Source of the DNA: Thermococcus argininiproducens | GTDB taxonomy: Archaea > Methanobacteriota_B > Thermococci > Thermococcales > Thermococcaceae | Length of the DNA: 64,000 nucleotides | Assembly: GCF_023746595.1 (NCBI RefSeq) | Contig: NZ_CP080572.1 | Span: forward strand, 310,001-374,000 | Direction of reading: 5' to 3' | Shown: one piece after another, positions 25,726 through 35,992 of the stretch | Numbering within the stretch: position 1 is the stretch's first letter | Layout of the letters: the number at the start of each line of letters is the position of its first letter | Notes under the pieces: model-generated | What the model saw: only the letters and a program-made list of their open reading frames with translations | Told to the model about the DNA's origin: nothing | Database searches by the model: none | Program-made: the position numbers and the translations under genes

Positions 25726-27069
25726 TCATTCTTTCAATCCTCCAAGAGTAAGCCCACTCCTAACATAGTTCTGGGCTAGGAGGAACATGATAAATACTGG
25801 AAGAGCAAATACCAATGCGGCAGCTGCAAATTGATTCCACGAAATAGACCTTAAATTAGCAAGCATTGTGTAGAGCCATACGGTAAGAGGATAATTCTCT
25901 TGGTTAAGAAGCAGATTGGCCAGAATTAACTCTGTCCAACCCCCAATAAACGCAAATATTGCAACAGTTGCTAATCCAGGTAATGCCATTGGGACAAGAA
26001 CGTGCCTTATGATTTGTAGATACCCTGCACCATCTACTAATGCTGCTTCATCAAAGTCTGGTGGAATTGAGTCCAAATAGGACTTGAGCAACCAAGTATT
26101 AAATGGCACACCTCCTGCAGCATAAATAATGGGTAAGACAAAGATATTATTAGTTAGATGAAGCTTTACCAACATCCCATAAAGAGCAACCAACCCAGCT
26201 ATTCCTAATCCACCAGCCACTTGAGTAAACATCAGGTAAAAGTACAATACATGTTCCCTCCCAAAGAACTTCAGCCTAGAGAATGCATACGCAGAAGGAA
26301 TAACAAAGAGCAGGGTTAAGATAACAGTCAAACTTGCTATTAACAAACTTCGTTTCATGTAATCCGGGACTTCTCCACCAACTTTTGCAAGGCGTATGAA
26401 TGCAAAATTAGTAGTTGTAAAAGTTGCTTTTTCAGTAGAGATTATCCCTCCATCTTTTAAAACAAGCTCAATGTTTTCAGCTTCATACGTATTTTCTCCG
26501 ACTTTAGTAAACTTTGAGATATCTATTGGTACCTCAGCAGGATCATGTATAATCAAAGTCACTTTCTTTGCAAGTAGTTTGAGATTTTTAACGCCGCCTG
26601 TGCTTTCAACTTTTTGCGTTTTCAGTATTATACTGTCTCCCCGTACTATAACTTTTGTACCATCCGGCTCTTCTCTCTCTTCCCCACCACTTCTTTCGAT
26701 GACCTCTGTATCTATTAGAGTAAATCTACTCGGATAACTTCCAGTTATCTCGCCCTCTTGAAATCTCACCTCATACCTGTTTAGGGTATCCTTTATCGTA
26801 CCACTTTCTGCTTTTATCCCAAAGTCTGTTGTTTTTATTAGCCCTTCTACATGGCCAAAAAGCAGGTTCCTATAATTGGAGAAGGTCACCTCATCAGGGA
26901 CTATATCAATCTCAGTAGTCGCAAGAGCCCCCGAAGGTTTGATTGAAAGCATTGCCATATAATAAACTGGGAATAAGAGGAGGGCTAATACAAACAAGGC
27001 AAATAGCGTTAATAAAATCGACTTTATTAATTCATCTCTCCTTTTAGGAATCCCAATTTTGAATTTCAT
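25726..27069 (-). CDS. malG: Maltodextrin ABC permease MalG with large extracytoplasmic insert
   Basis: Inner-membrane permease of 447 residues, far longer than the roughly 290 usual for MalG-type subunits. After helix 1 (about 17-40) a hydrophilic beta-rich insert of about 160 residues (75-235, with IKAESGTIKDTLNRYEVRF and KVIVRGDSIILKTQKVES) precedes the remaining five helices. The ABC-contact EAA loop is normal: DEAALVDGAGYLQIIRHVLVP. By topology the insert lies outside the cell and may contact the binding protein. It overlaps malF by four bases. Confidence 0.92.
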   Translation of the reverse strand: MKFKIGIPKRRDELIKSILLTLFALFVLALLLFPVYYMAMLSIKPSGALATTEIDIVPDEVTFSNYRNLLFGHVEGLIKTTDFGIKAESGTIKDTLNRYEVRFQEGEITGSYPSRFTLIDTEVIERSGGEEREEPDGTKVIVRGDSIILKTQKVESTGGVKNLKLLAKKVTLIIHDPAEVPIDISKFTKVGENTYEAENIELVLKDGGIISTEKATFTTTNFAFIRLAKVGGEVPDYMKRSLLIASLTVILTLLFVIPSAYAFSRLKFFGREHVLYFYLMFTQVAGGLGIAGLVALYGMLVKLHLTNNIFVLPIIYAAGGVPFNTWLLKSYLDSIPPDFDEAALVDGAGYLQIIRHVLVPMALPGLATVAIFAFIGGWTELILANLLLNQENYPLTVWLYTMLANLRSISWNQFAAAALVFALPVFIMFLLAQNYVRSGLTLGGLKE

Positions 27070-27968
27070 CCTTTGACACCCTCCTGAAGTTTAGTTATCC
27101 TCATGTTGACAAACATGTAAACAGCCAATACTATTGTGGCTATTAGAAGAATTGCAGCGGCCCTTCCATAGTGAGGCACTGAACTGCCGAAGGCCTTTCT
27201 ATATCCATAAAGTAGTAAGAATCTATCTTCAAAAAGACCAGCGTTATAGATAAATGGCACCAGGAAGTATTGGAAGCTTGCCGCAGATGTTAGTATAGTA
27301 GCAAATGCGATTGGTTTACTTACAATTGGTATAACAACTCTAGTCAATCTCTGCCAGTAGCTTGCCCCATCAATAATCGCTGCTTCTATAAGGGTGTCCG
27401 GTACACTTTGGAGGGCTGAAGTTATCACCGTCATCATAAAGGGATAAGCAAGCCATACTTCAATTAGATTTAGAGCCACAAAACCCCAAGTTACACTTGT
27501 CATCCAATCTGGAGGATTACTCATTCCAACATCCTTCAATATGATATTTATAGGTCCCACTACAGGGTCAAACATAAAACGCCACACCATCACTGAAAAG
27601 AGCAAAGGTAACGCCCAAGGGATTATTAACAATGCCCTATAGAAGAACTTTCCTTTTACATACTTATTGTTATAAAGAACACTCAAAAGAATTCCAACAA
27701 CAACTTTTAAAGTCACACTTGTTGCAACAAAACCCCATGTCCACACAAATGCAGATCTAAATTTTGGATCAGCCAACGCCCATTTGAAGTTTTCTAACCC
27801 AACAAATGTCAAAGCCTCAGCATTTGGAGCTTGAATTGGAAAATTGCCCAATTTAGCATTTGTGAACGCAATATATATAGAATAGAGTATCGGATAGATA
27901 TTGAAGAATAAAAATGCCGTCATACCAGGGATTATTAAAGCGAGAGCAGCCATGGTTTTTTTGCCCAT
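27066..27968 (-). CDS. malF: Maltodextrin ABC permease MalF
   Basis: A 300-residue membrane permease with six helices. The EAA motif is TLIEAAIIDGASYWQRLTRV, which contacts the ATPase. No large periplasmic domain like that of E. coli MalF is present, while the partner MalG has gained one. It overlaps malG by four bases and follows malE at a 49-base gap, within the malE-malF-malG-apu-malK unit. Confidence 0.93.
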   Translation of the reverse strand: MGKKTMAALALIIPGMTAFLFFNIYPILYSIYIAFTNAKLGNFPIQAPNAEALTFVGLENFKWALADPKFRSAFVWTWGFVATSVTLKVVVGILLSVLYNNKYVKGKFFYRALLIIPWALPLLFSVMVWRFMFDPVVGPINIILKDVGMSNPPDWMTSVTWGFVALNLIEVWLAYPFMMTVITSALQSVPDTLIEAAIIDGASYWQRLTRVVIPIVSKPIAFATILTSAASFQYFLVPFIYNAGLFEDRFLLLYGYRKAFGSSVPHYGRAAAILLIATIVLAVYMFVNMRITKLQEGVKG

Positions 27969-28017
27969 TTATTCACCCCCGAAGAATAATAAAAGCAGAA
28001 CAAAGAAAAGAAAATTA

Positions 28018-29340
<1,323 letters not shown>

Positions 29341-29390
29341 TTACGCTTTAATGTTCACTTTGTTTCAGGATGATAAAAGAGTACAGATAT

Positions 29391-31358
29391 TCACAATGAA
29401 TGTGCAATAAAGAACGAAAATGGGCTCAGATACTTGCCATCCAAATGCCCCAATAAAACCTGCTTAGGAGTTTCTTTTATTGGTACCATCTTCTTTGAAT
29501 AATTGATCCCTACTAAGATACTCTCATCTTCGTGCACTCTCTTGTAAAGAAGCAAACCATCTTTAAACTCTATAGGTTCAAACGCTCCGATTTGAAGTGC
29601 CTTACTGGTTTTTCTGAGTTTTATTAATTCCCGAGTAATTTTAAATAACTCCTTATCCCACTTTTCCATGTCCCACACCATAGGTGTTCTTGAGCGTTCC
29701 ATAAATGCTCCCTTTGTATTATTCATACCTATCTCACTTCCATAATAAATTGAAGGGATTCCTTTGTATGTGAAAAGAAAAACCAATGCACACATATACT
29801 TCCTTTTGTCTTGAAGTAAGCCGAGCATTCTATCCACATCATGGTTCTCAAGAAAGTTATACATTGTATACTCTACTGGCCCAAGATAGATACTCAACAG
29901 TTCGAGGCAATTTAGAAATTCTTGAGCGTTTATCTCCTCATTGACAAAAAATCTAAGAATTGCTTCATAAAGAGGATAATTCATAGTCCCATGAAACTTA
30001 TCAAATACCCATAACCTTGGATCATCCATAACTTCTCCAATTAGATATGCACTCTTAGGTAGGTTTTCCCGCACCTCTTTCCATAGTTTTGGTGGCACTC
30101 CATGGGCAACATCTAATCTCCATCCACTGATCCCCTTTCTAAGCCAGAATTGAGTTACGTCCTTAATAAATTCTTTAACCTCCTCATTGTCGTGATTCAA
30201 ACGAGGCATTAACCACACAGAGAAAAAACTTTCGTAATTCCACTTAAAAGACTTAAGTTTCTTGTATTTCTCGTTCCAAGGAAGATCAGAATTTAAGAGC
30301 TCAAGAAATTCCTTAGAAACTACTGGAAATCCAGTTATTCGGTAAAAATTCCTATACCTACTTTTATTCTCATTTTTTAGGACATCTTGGAAATACGGAT
30401 GAAAGAAACTCGTATGATGGAATACTCCATCCAAAATAACTTTTATCCCTTCTCTTTTCATTTTTGTAATAAATTCCTCAAATACCGTGTCTCCTCCAAA
30501 TTTTTTAGCTACTTTATAATAATCCAGTATATCATATCCATGATACGTCATTGATTCAAAGATTGGAGTCAAGTAAAGAGCATTAACCCCCAATTCCTTT
30601 AAATAACTAATTTTTTGGAGTATTCCCTCTAAATCACCTCCATGGTGGGATATATTCCCAAATCTAATTTCATCTTTTGGATCATTTTCTGGGTTTCCGT
30701 TAGCAAACCTATCAGGCATTATCTGATATAACACTCTATCGAAAACCCAAAAAGGGACATAGTGTTTCTTGGATTGTTCCTTAAGATCAACCTCAAAATC
30801 CCCATAATGAAAAATACCATCTTTACTATGAACTTCAAAATAGTAAGAAAGCTTGGTTTGTCTGGGAATTTTAACTTCAAAATATTCAAAAAGGTCATCG
30901 GCAGCTTTTTTCTCCATTTCATGCTTCTTTTTTTCTACAAAAAATACTTTTTTAGCACTCCCTTTAAGGGTCCTAAACCTAATATAAGTATAGTGACCCA
31001 AAGAATAGAGATAACTAACTGAAGGATAGTGATAGAATTTTTCTCCTGAGTAAATTTTCGCAATGTTAGCTTCTATTTCGGCTTTGTATGAAATCCTTCT
31101 AAAATTAGCTCTCTCTTCATTTTCAGGATCAAGAACGTAATTACCATCAATCGAAAAAGCGTAATACCAAAATCCTTCAGGAAGTTCAATCTTTATACTC
31201 CATCTACTTCCTTGTTCTCTCATCCTAAAGCTCCCTTCATTAAATGCATTGAAATTTCCCAGAAGATAAGCATATGTACCACTCTTTGGTATTGAAAATT
31301 CTACAATCCCAACTTTTCCTAAATATTCATCATTTCTAAAGCCGAAAATTTTATACAT
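29391..31358 (-). CDS. GH13 cyclomaltodextrinase/neopullulanase-like glycosidase
   Basis: Intracellular amylase-family enzyme of about 655 residues without a signal peptide. An N-terminal beta domain (about 1-170) precedes the (beta/alpha)8 barrel. Catalytic residues are the Asp in GWRLDVAHGVP, the Glu in YLIGEVMDD and the Asp in FLENHDVDRM; the conserved ILDGVFHHTS is also present. The layout fits cyclodextrin/maltodextrin-hydrolysing enzymes, which would degrade imported dextrins. ATG 31358 follows AGGGGTG; the gene may share its promoter region with the divergent regulator. Confidence 0.88.
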   Translation of the reverse strand: MYKIFGFRNDEYLGKVGIVEFSIPKSGTYAYLLGNFNAFNEGSFRMREQGSRWSIKIELPEGFWYYAFSIDGNYVLDPENEERANFRRISYKAEIEANIAKIYSGEKFYHYPSVSYLYSLGHYTYIRFRTLKGSAKKVFFVEKKKHEMEKKAADDLFEYFEVKIPRQTKLSYYFEVHSKDGIFHYGDFEVDLKEQSKKHYVPFWVFDRVLYQIMPDRFANGNPENDPKDEIRFGNISHHGGDLEGILQKISYLKELGVNALYLTPIFESMTYHGYDILDYYKVAKKFGGDTVFEEFITKMKREGIKVILDGVFHHTSFFHPYFQDVLKNENKSRYRNFYRITGFPVVSKEFLELLNSDLPWNEKYKKLKSFKWNYESFFSVWLMPRLNHDNEEVKEFIKDVTQFWLRKGISGWRLDVAHGVPPKLWKEVRENLPKSAYLIGEVMDDPRLWVFDKFHGTMNYPLYEAILRFFVNEEINAQEFLNCLELLSIYLGPVEYTMYNFLENHDVDRMLGLLQDKRKYMCALVFLFTYKGIPSIYYGSEIGMNNTKGAFMERSRTPMVWDMEKWDKELFKITRELIKLRKTSKALQIGAFEPIEFKDGLLLYKRVHEDESILVGINYSKKMVPIKETPKQVLLGHLDGKYLSPFSFFIAHSL

Positions 31359-31395
31359 AATAAACACCCCTAATGATTATATATCACCTCTAATG

Positions 31396-31401
31396 TTTAA
31401 A
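31396..31401. promoter_or_regulatory. Shared palindromic TATA element between GH13 gene and trmBL1
   Basis: TTTAAA sits midway in the 84-base divergent gap. It is about 25 bases from a plausible start site in front of each gene's ribosome-binding site (GGAGGAGG for the plus gene, AGGGGTG for the minus gene). One palindromic TATA core may therefore serve both directions. Nearby repeats of CTAATGNTTA could be operator elements. Inference from spacing only. Confidence 0.35.
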
Positions 31402-31442
31402 TTATTAGTAGTGAATATTAAAAATTTTTAGGAGGAGGAAAA

Positions 31443-32468
31443 ATGAGAGAAGAAGAGATAATTAAAATGCTACAGAAACTTGGTTTAACAAAATATGAAA
31501 GCCTAGCCTATATAACCCTCCTAAAACTTGGTACGAGTAAAGCTACAGACCTTACAAAAGAAAGTGGGATTCCCCACACTAGAATATACGACGTTCTCAG
31601 TTCCCTTCATAGAAAAGGATTCGTCGATATAATGCATGGTACTCCAAGGATGTATAAACCAGTAAACCCAGAACTTGTTTTTGAAAAATTAAAAGAAGAA
31701 ATAATAAACGATATTGGAGTTATAAAGGACGCCCTTCTGGAGTTATATAAATCCGTTCACGGAGAGGATATTCCAGAAATTTGGACAATCCATGGATTTG
31801 AAAACACTCTCGAAAGGGCAGAATACATAGTGAGGAGTGCTAGAAGAGAGGTGCTAATAAACACTCCATTTGAGTTCCTCACACTACTCAAGGATGAGAT
31901 TAGAAAGAGAAAAGACATAATCTTCGTCATTGTAAGTAACTTTGATGAAATTCCAGACTGGTTAAATAGAGAGAATATCATTCTAGCTAAAAGTGGAGGA
32001 GCACCTTGGCTAATGGCAACTTGGGTTATTGGAGATATTGAGTATGCTCTTTTCTTTGGAGCCCTTCCAAAGGATCGGAGAAGAGAAAAGTTTTACTCCT
32101 TCTGGGGGAAGTCTCCAAAATTAATCCAAAACTACATGCACTGGTTTTATACAATGTACTTTGATAACAGTGAAGTCGTGAAACCTGTTGATTATGAAAA
32201 ACTCAAAAAACCCTTTGAAGTCGCGAATATAAGAACTCTCATAACCATTCTTAATCAAACAAAACTACCTAAAGCCATGGAAATTATTGGTCATTTCGTT
32301 GATACCCGGGAAGAGGCAACTATCAAAGGCAAAGTAACAGAGTATGAATACACCTCCCTAACCGCCAATATAACCCTTATAGATGAGAATGGAAAAGCAT
32401 GGAAAATTGGAGGATTAGGAAGTTATTTTGAGGATATAGAAGGAGAAAAGTTCATCCTCCTTGAATAA
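31443..32468 (+). CDS. trmBL1: TrmB-family sugar-sensing transcriptional regulator (TrmBL1-like)
   Basis: A 341-residue regulator. The N-terminal winged helix reads LGLTKYESLAYITLLKLG and IPHTRIYDVLSSLHRKGF, followed by a linker helix and a C-terminal TrmB effector domain (about 105-341), known to bind maltose, maltotriose or glucose in relatives. TrmBL1 is the global regulator acting at TATCAC-N5-GTGATA sites, and one such site precedes malE nearby. GGAGGAGG before ATG fixes the start. A TrmB/TrmBL1 distinction by sequence alone is tentative. Confidence 0.88.
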   Translation: MREEEIIKMLQKLGLTKYESLAYITLLKLGTSKATDLTKESGIPHTRIYDVLSSLHRKGFVDIMHGTPRMYKPVNPELVFEKLKEEIINDIGVIKDALLELYKSVHGEDIPEIWTIHGFENTLERAEYIVRSARREVLINTPFEFLTLLKDEIRKRKDIIFVIVSNFDEIPDWLNRENIILAKSGGAPWLMATWVIGDIEYALFFGALPKDRRREKFYSFWGKSPKLIQNYMHWFYTMYFDNSEVVKPVDYEKLKKPFEVANIRTLITILNQTKLPKAMEIIGHFVDTREEATIKGKVTEYEYTSLTANITLIDENGKAWKIGGLGSYFEDIEGEKFILLE

Positions 32469-32503
32469 CATCTCACAAAACTAAGAAATAGGAGGTCAGT
32501 ATT

Positions 32504-33874
32504 ATGAGAATACTAATATTAGGATTTGAGTATTTGCCAGTAAAAGTCGGAGGGCTGGCAGAAGCTATAACAAGCATTGCTGAAACCTTAGCAAAACTTG
32601 GTAATGAAGTTTGGGTGTTTACACCTTCCCACGGACATATAGAAGGTGAGATGATACTAAAATTCGAGATTGCAATTTATAATGGGAAAGAGAAGATACA
32701 AGTATATGAGAGACTCCAAAATGGAGTCAGAGTATTTGCTATAAGCAGTCCACTCCTAGATAACAAAGATGTTTACGGGCCAGGATGGGAGGGAATGCTA
32801 GGTAAAGCAATACAATTCGGAAAGGCCACAGTTGGACTTTTAAATTTCCTCATAGAGAGGGAAGGAAAGCCAGATGTCCTACATTTCCATGACTGGCACA
32901 CTGTCTTTGCAGGTGCTTTAATTAAGAAATATTTCCAACTTCCGGCAGTTTTTACAATTCACCGATTAAACAAATCCAAAGTCCCGGCATATTACTTCCA
33001 CGAGGCCCACTTAGGAGAACTCGCACCATATCCTGATATAGATCCTGAATATGTAGGAGCATACATAGCAGATTTAGTTACGACAGTGAGCAGAACTTAT
33101 TTATGGGAAGAATGGGAGTTTTATAAGAACTTTGAGGGAAAAGCAACATATGTCTATAATGGCATAGCCTGTGATTTTTGGAATGAAGAATTATTAGAAA
33201 ATAAAGCTCTTCCAAGGGAAGAAAGAAGGAGAAAGATCCTGGAGAGCCTGGGCTTAAGCGACGGTATTACATTTATGTTCATTGGTAGATTTGACAGAGG
33301 CCAGAAAGGTGTCGATACCCTTCTAAAAGCAATTGAAACTATCGCACATGAACATCCAAGTGAGTTCTCAAAAATGCGCTTTCTTATAATAGGAAAAGGT
33401 GATCCAGAGCTTGAAAGTTGGGCTCATGCTTTGGGAACTAAGTACCCAGAAAATATCAAAGTAATAACTGAGATGCTAAAGAGAGAATTTACAAGAGAGC
33501 TTTATGGTAGTGTTGACTTTATAATTGTTCCATCGTACTTTGAACCCTTTGGGCTTGTACAAATGGAGGCGATGTGCTTAGGGGCAATTCCTATAGGTTC
33601 GGCCGTTGGGGGAATAAAAGACACAATAATAAGTCTAGATGAAGATACAGAAAACGCTACTGGATTGCTAGTCCCACCAAGAGATCCTAATGCACTTGCA
33701 CAGGCTATTTTAAGAATGAGCAAGCTAAAAGAAGAGAACTCAGTGGTCCTCGAAAAAATGCGCCAAAATGGCAAAAAACGCTCAAAAGATGTTTTTACAT
33801 GGGAAAACGCTTGTAAGAGATACCTAAGAGCATATAAAAACAATATAGACAAAGCAGTAGAATTTCTAAGATAA
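32504..33874 (+). CDS. glgA: Glycogen synthase, GT5 family
   Basis: Transfers glucose from ADP- or UDP-glucose to alpha-glucan; 456 residues, the short archaeal form. GT-B fold with the donor-loop motif KVGGLAEAI (about 14-22), DVLHFHDWHT, the phosphate-binding FIGRFDRGQKG, and the retaining-enzyme EPFGLVQMEAMCLG (E-x7-E). It begins behind TAGGAGGT, 35 bases after the regulator, so the two are probably cotranscribed, linking glucan storage with sugar sensing. Confidence 0.94.
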   Translation: MRILILGFEYLPVKVGGLAEAITSIAETLAKLGNEVWVFTPSHGHIEGEMILKFEIAIYNGKEKIQVYERLQNGVRVFAISSPLLDNKDVYGPGWEGMLGKAIQFGKATVGLLNFLIEREGKPDVLHFHDWHTVFAGALIKKYFQLPAVFTIHRLNKSKVPAYYFHEAHLGELAPYPDIDPEYVGAYIADLVTTVSRTYLWEEWEFYKNFEGKATYVYNGIACDFWNEELLENKALPREERRRKILESLGLSDGITFMFIGRFDRGQKGVDTLLKAIETIAHEHPSEFSKMRFLIIGKGDPELESWAHALGTKYPENIKVITEMLKREFTRELYGSVDFIIVPSYFEPFGLVQMEAMCLGAIPIGSAVGGIKDTIISLDEDTENATGLLVPPRDPNALAQAILRMSKLKEENSVVLEKMRQNGKKRSKDVFTWENACKRYLRAYKNNIDKAVEFLR

Positions 33875-33907
33875 TTTTGTTTCCTCTATAATTTTTGAGG
33901 TGGTATT

Positions 33908-34360
33908 ATGCAATGTCCATTTTGCAATCCATCACGAGAAGTGTTACTCTATGAAGATGAAAGGATTAGAATCCTTATTGACTCATATCCAGCAAGCAGA
34001 GGGCACTTGCTTGTAGTCCCCATAAAACATGTAGAACGGATAGAGGAATTAGAAGAGGATGAAAAACTTGCTCTTTTAAACGGCATTGAAATCTCGATTA
34101 AAAAACTTAAAGAAGCTTTAAAACCGGATGGATTTAACATAGGGATAAATCTTGGAGAAGCTGCAGGACAGACAGTTTCTCATCTCCATATACACGTTAT
34201 TCCTCGATATAAGGGAGATAGCACCTTTCCCAGAGGAGGCATACGAAAGGCTGTTCTTAATGTTGAGGACGAAAACTTAAGTCTTAAGGAAAAATGGATA
34301 AAGAACAGACTAAAAGAAGACGAAAAGAAGAAACTGGTGGAATTATTCCGCAATATCTAA
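33908..34360 (+). CDS. HIT-family hydrolase
   Basis: A 150-residue histidine-triad nucleotide hydrolase or transferase with the triad SHLHIHVIPRYKGD (about 95-108). A CPFC motif at residues 3-6 with a second pair nearby suggests the zinc site of HIT proteins. Relatives cleave AMP-linked substrates such as adenosine phosphoramidate. GAGGTGG precedes the ATG. The last 18 bases overlap the convergent MazG-YbaK gene. Confidence 0.9.
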   Translation: MQCPFCNPSREVLLYEDERIRILIDSYPASRGHLLVVPIKHVERIEELEEDEKLALLNGIEISIKKLKEALKPDGFNIGINLGEAAGQTVSHLHIHVIPRYKGDSTFPRGGIRKAVLNVEDENLSLKEKWIKNRLKEDEKKKLVELFRNI

Positions 34361-35095
34361 AAGCTCAGCCTTTTGAAATTCTAGGATTTTCTTTGGACTG
34401 AGCTTACTTAATCTATCTATCCTCCCTCCCCCTCCAATTACAAATTCTTTCCCAAGAACTTTCTCATCCATTATTGTTCTTATGGGAACTCCTACTGGTG
34501 GAACTTCACCAACTTTATATCCCGTAATCATCTCGACTTCTTTGGCTTTTGCCATTCTAACGTTCCCAAAGACCTTTTTCAATTTTTCAATGCTTGCCTT
34601 TGATTTTCCATCCACTATAACAAGGATAGGTTCACTTTCATTTACTATAAAAACCAGAGATTTAATTATCTGATCTGGTTGAACACCAAGAAGTTTCACA
34701 ACTTGCTTTACACTCTTAACCTCTCCTTTCGGTTCTATTATCTCCCCTCCAAGCTCTTTAACTATTTCTTCAATTCTTATTTCTTTTACAGGATATTTTT
34801 CTTCATTCTTCTTCAACTTTTCTTCTACTGCCTTATCTAGATCTATTCCCAGTTCATGAGCTAAGATAACAAGGTAGATTATTATATCCGCCATCTCCTC
34901 TTCAATCTTTTCCTGTACTTCCTTATTTTGGATCTTTTCAAAGATTTCATCGTTCGTTTCCCACTGGAAATGCTCCAAAAGTTCCCCAAGTTCGATTGCT
35001 AATGAGATTGCAAGGTTCTTTGGGGTATGATATTTTCTCCAGAGTCTTTCATCCCTGAACTTAATTACTTTTTCTTCAATTCCCTTAAAATTCAT
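34343..35095 (-). CDS. MazG-like NTP pyrophosphohydrolase fused to YbaK/ProX-type tRNA deacylase
   Basis: A 250-residue two-domain protein. Residues 1-105 form an all-alpha NTP-PPase of the MazG/RS21-C6 type with SLAIELGELLEHFQW and EKIEEEMADIIIYLVILAHE (EXXE...EXXD metal motif). Residues about 105-250 form a YbaK/aminoacyl-tRNA deacylase domain with the key Lys in IIKSLVFIV, then EVEMITGYKVGEVPPVG and FVIGGGGRIDRLSKL. One half would clean abnormal nucleotides, the other mischarged tRNA. It overlaps the next minus-strand gene by 11 bases. The domain calls are firm; the joint function is unknown. Confidence 0.85.
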   Translation of the reverse strand: MNFKGIEEKVIKFRDERLWRKYHTPKNLAISLAIELGELLEHFQWETNDEIFEKIQNKEVQEKIEEEMADIIIYLVILAHELGIDLDKAVEEKLKKNEEKYPVKEIRIEEIVKELGGEIIEPKGEVKSVKQVVKLLGVQPDQIIKSLVFIVNESEPILVIVDGKSKASIEKLKKVFGNVRMAKAKEVEMITGYKVGEVPPVGVPIRTIMDEKVLGKEFVIGGGGRIDRLSKLSPKKILEFQKAELLDIAE

Positions 35096-35372
35096 GTATC
35101 CTCATCTCCCGCATAACCTTCAAGTATTCTAGAAGCTCTTTCAATTCTTCTTTTGAGAATTTCTCCTCCACGTCCTCATCCGCGCTAAAAGTCAATAGAT
35201 ACTCCCTTATTTTATTCAACTTTTCAAGTTCATCTTCCAGTTCAAGAGACCTTTTAGTGAACTCCCATGAAGTGTGTGGACTCTCAAAAATTCTCTGCTT
35301 ACTACTTACTATTGCTATCTTTACATTTGCTATTGCGTCATCAACCAGTTTGATCAACTCTTCTATTTTCAT
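35085..35372 (-). CDS. Hypothetical helical protein (95 aa)
   Basis: A small highly charged, probably all-helical protein that I do not recognise. It shows heptad-like stretches (MKIEELIKLVDDAIANVKIA, LELEDELEKLNKIREYLLTF, KFSKEELKELLEYLKVMREM), so a helical hairpin or coiled coil is likely. Its 3' end overlaps the start of the MazG-YbaK fusion gene by 11 bases, implying cotranslation and possibly a regulatory or structural role for that enzyme, which is inference. Confidence 0.65.
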   Translation of the reverse strand: MKIEELIKLVDDAIANVKIAIVSSKQRIFESPHTSWEFTKRSLELEDELEKLNKIREYLLTFSADEDVEEKFSKEELKELLEYLKVMREMRIHEF

Positions 35373-35445
35373 TTTTCACACCGTCAAGAGTTAACAGACA
35401 AATTATTTAAAGTTTAATTTAGGAAAATAAAATGAGGTGGGTCGA

Positions 35446-35703
35446 ATGGACCTCGACCTATTTATGGAAAAGTATGGATTCAAAATTCTTCTTCCATTAG
35501 TCTTCGGAGTGCCTGCTATCATGATAGGAGCATTTCTCATAGCCCCTGCACTCCCAGATCTCTTCAGAGGAGAGTACTCCGAAGCATTGCAAATCATTGC
35601 ATTCATTCTACTCTTTGCAGTAGTCCTCGGTGGAATTGCCCACAAATCAAGAGTCTTCGCGGGTGGAATCTTTGGCAGATATTGGTACAAATGGAAAAGG
35701 TGA
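35446..35703 (+). CDS. Small two-helix membrane protein, paralog 1 of 3
   Basis: An 85-residue protein beginning MDLDLFMEKYGFKILLPLVF. It has two transmembrane helices (about 13-35 and 45-65) and a short basic tail (GRYWYKWKR). The start is ATG 35446, six bases after GAGGTGG; an in-frame GTG at 35437 lies in that site. It is the first of three tandem paralogs sharing an N-terminal (M)D(L/F)D(L/I)FMExYGFKIL motif. Family unknown to me. Confidence 0.7.
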   Translation: MDLDLFMEKYGFKILLPLVFGVPAIMIGAFLIAPALPDLFRGEYSEALQIIAFILLFAVVLGGIAHKSRVFAGGIFGRYWYKWKR

Positions 35704-35708
35704 GGAAA

Positions 35709-35987
35709 ATGGATTTTGACATTTTCATGGAGCGATACGGGTTTAAAATTTTGATGGTATTCATAACAGTGATAGCATTGATAGTCCCTCTGCATTATCT
35801 CTTCTTTTATCTTATAGCTATCAAAAAAGAAGAGCTAGCATATGCAATATTAGTAATAGGGTTCTCTCTCGCATTTGCACTAGTTCTCAGAAGTACAAAA
35901 GGAATAATTACCGAGTACAAAAAGTCCCATAGAAAAGTTCATGGAGAGAGTTTGTATAAAATTGTTCAGAAAAAGACGAGGAGGTGA
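35709..35987 (+). CDS. Small two-helix membrane protein, paralog 2 of 3
   Basis: A 92-residue paralog beginning MDFDIFMERYGFKILMVFIT, with two hydrophobic helices and the cytoplasmic-looking basic tail KSHRKVHGESLYKIVQKKTR. The ATG at 35709 follows AGGTGAGG, five bases after the stop of paralog 1. It is the most divergent of the three in helix 2 and the tail. No catalytic residues are visible. Confidence 0.7.
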   Translation: MDFDIFMERYGFKILMVFITVIALIVPLHYLFFYLIAIKKEELAYAILVIGFSLAFALVLRSTKGIITEYKKSHRKVHGESLYKIVQKKTRR

Positions 35988-35992
35988 GAATT

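Noticed and set aside
25726-27069. MalG insert as evidence of a frameshift or assembly join
   Set aside because: The frame is continuous, the insert has a regular beta-strand pattern and no stop or repeat marks a junction, so a real domain insertion is more likely.
31382-31398. TATCACCTCTAATGTTT as a second TrmBL1 site
   Set aside because: Only the left half matches; the right half agrees at three of six positions.
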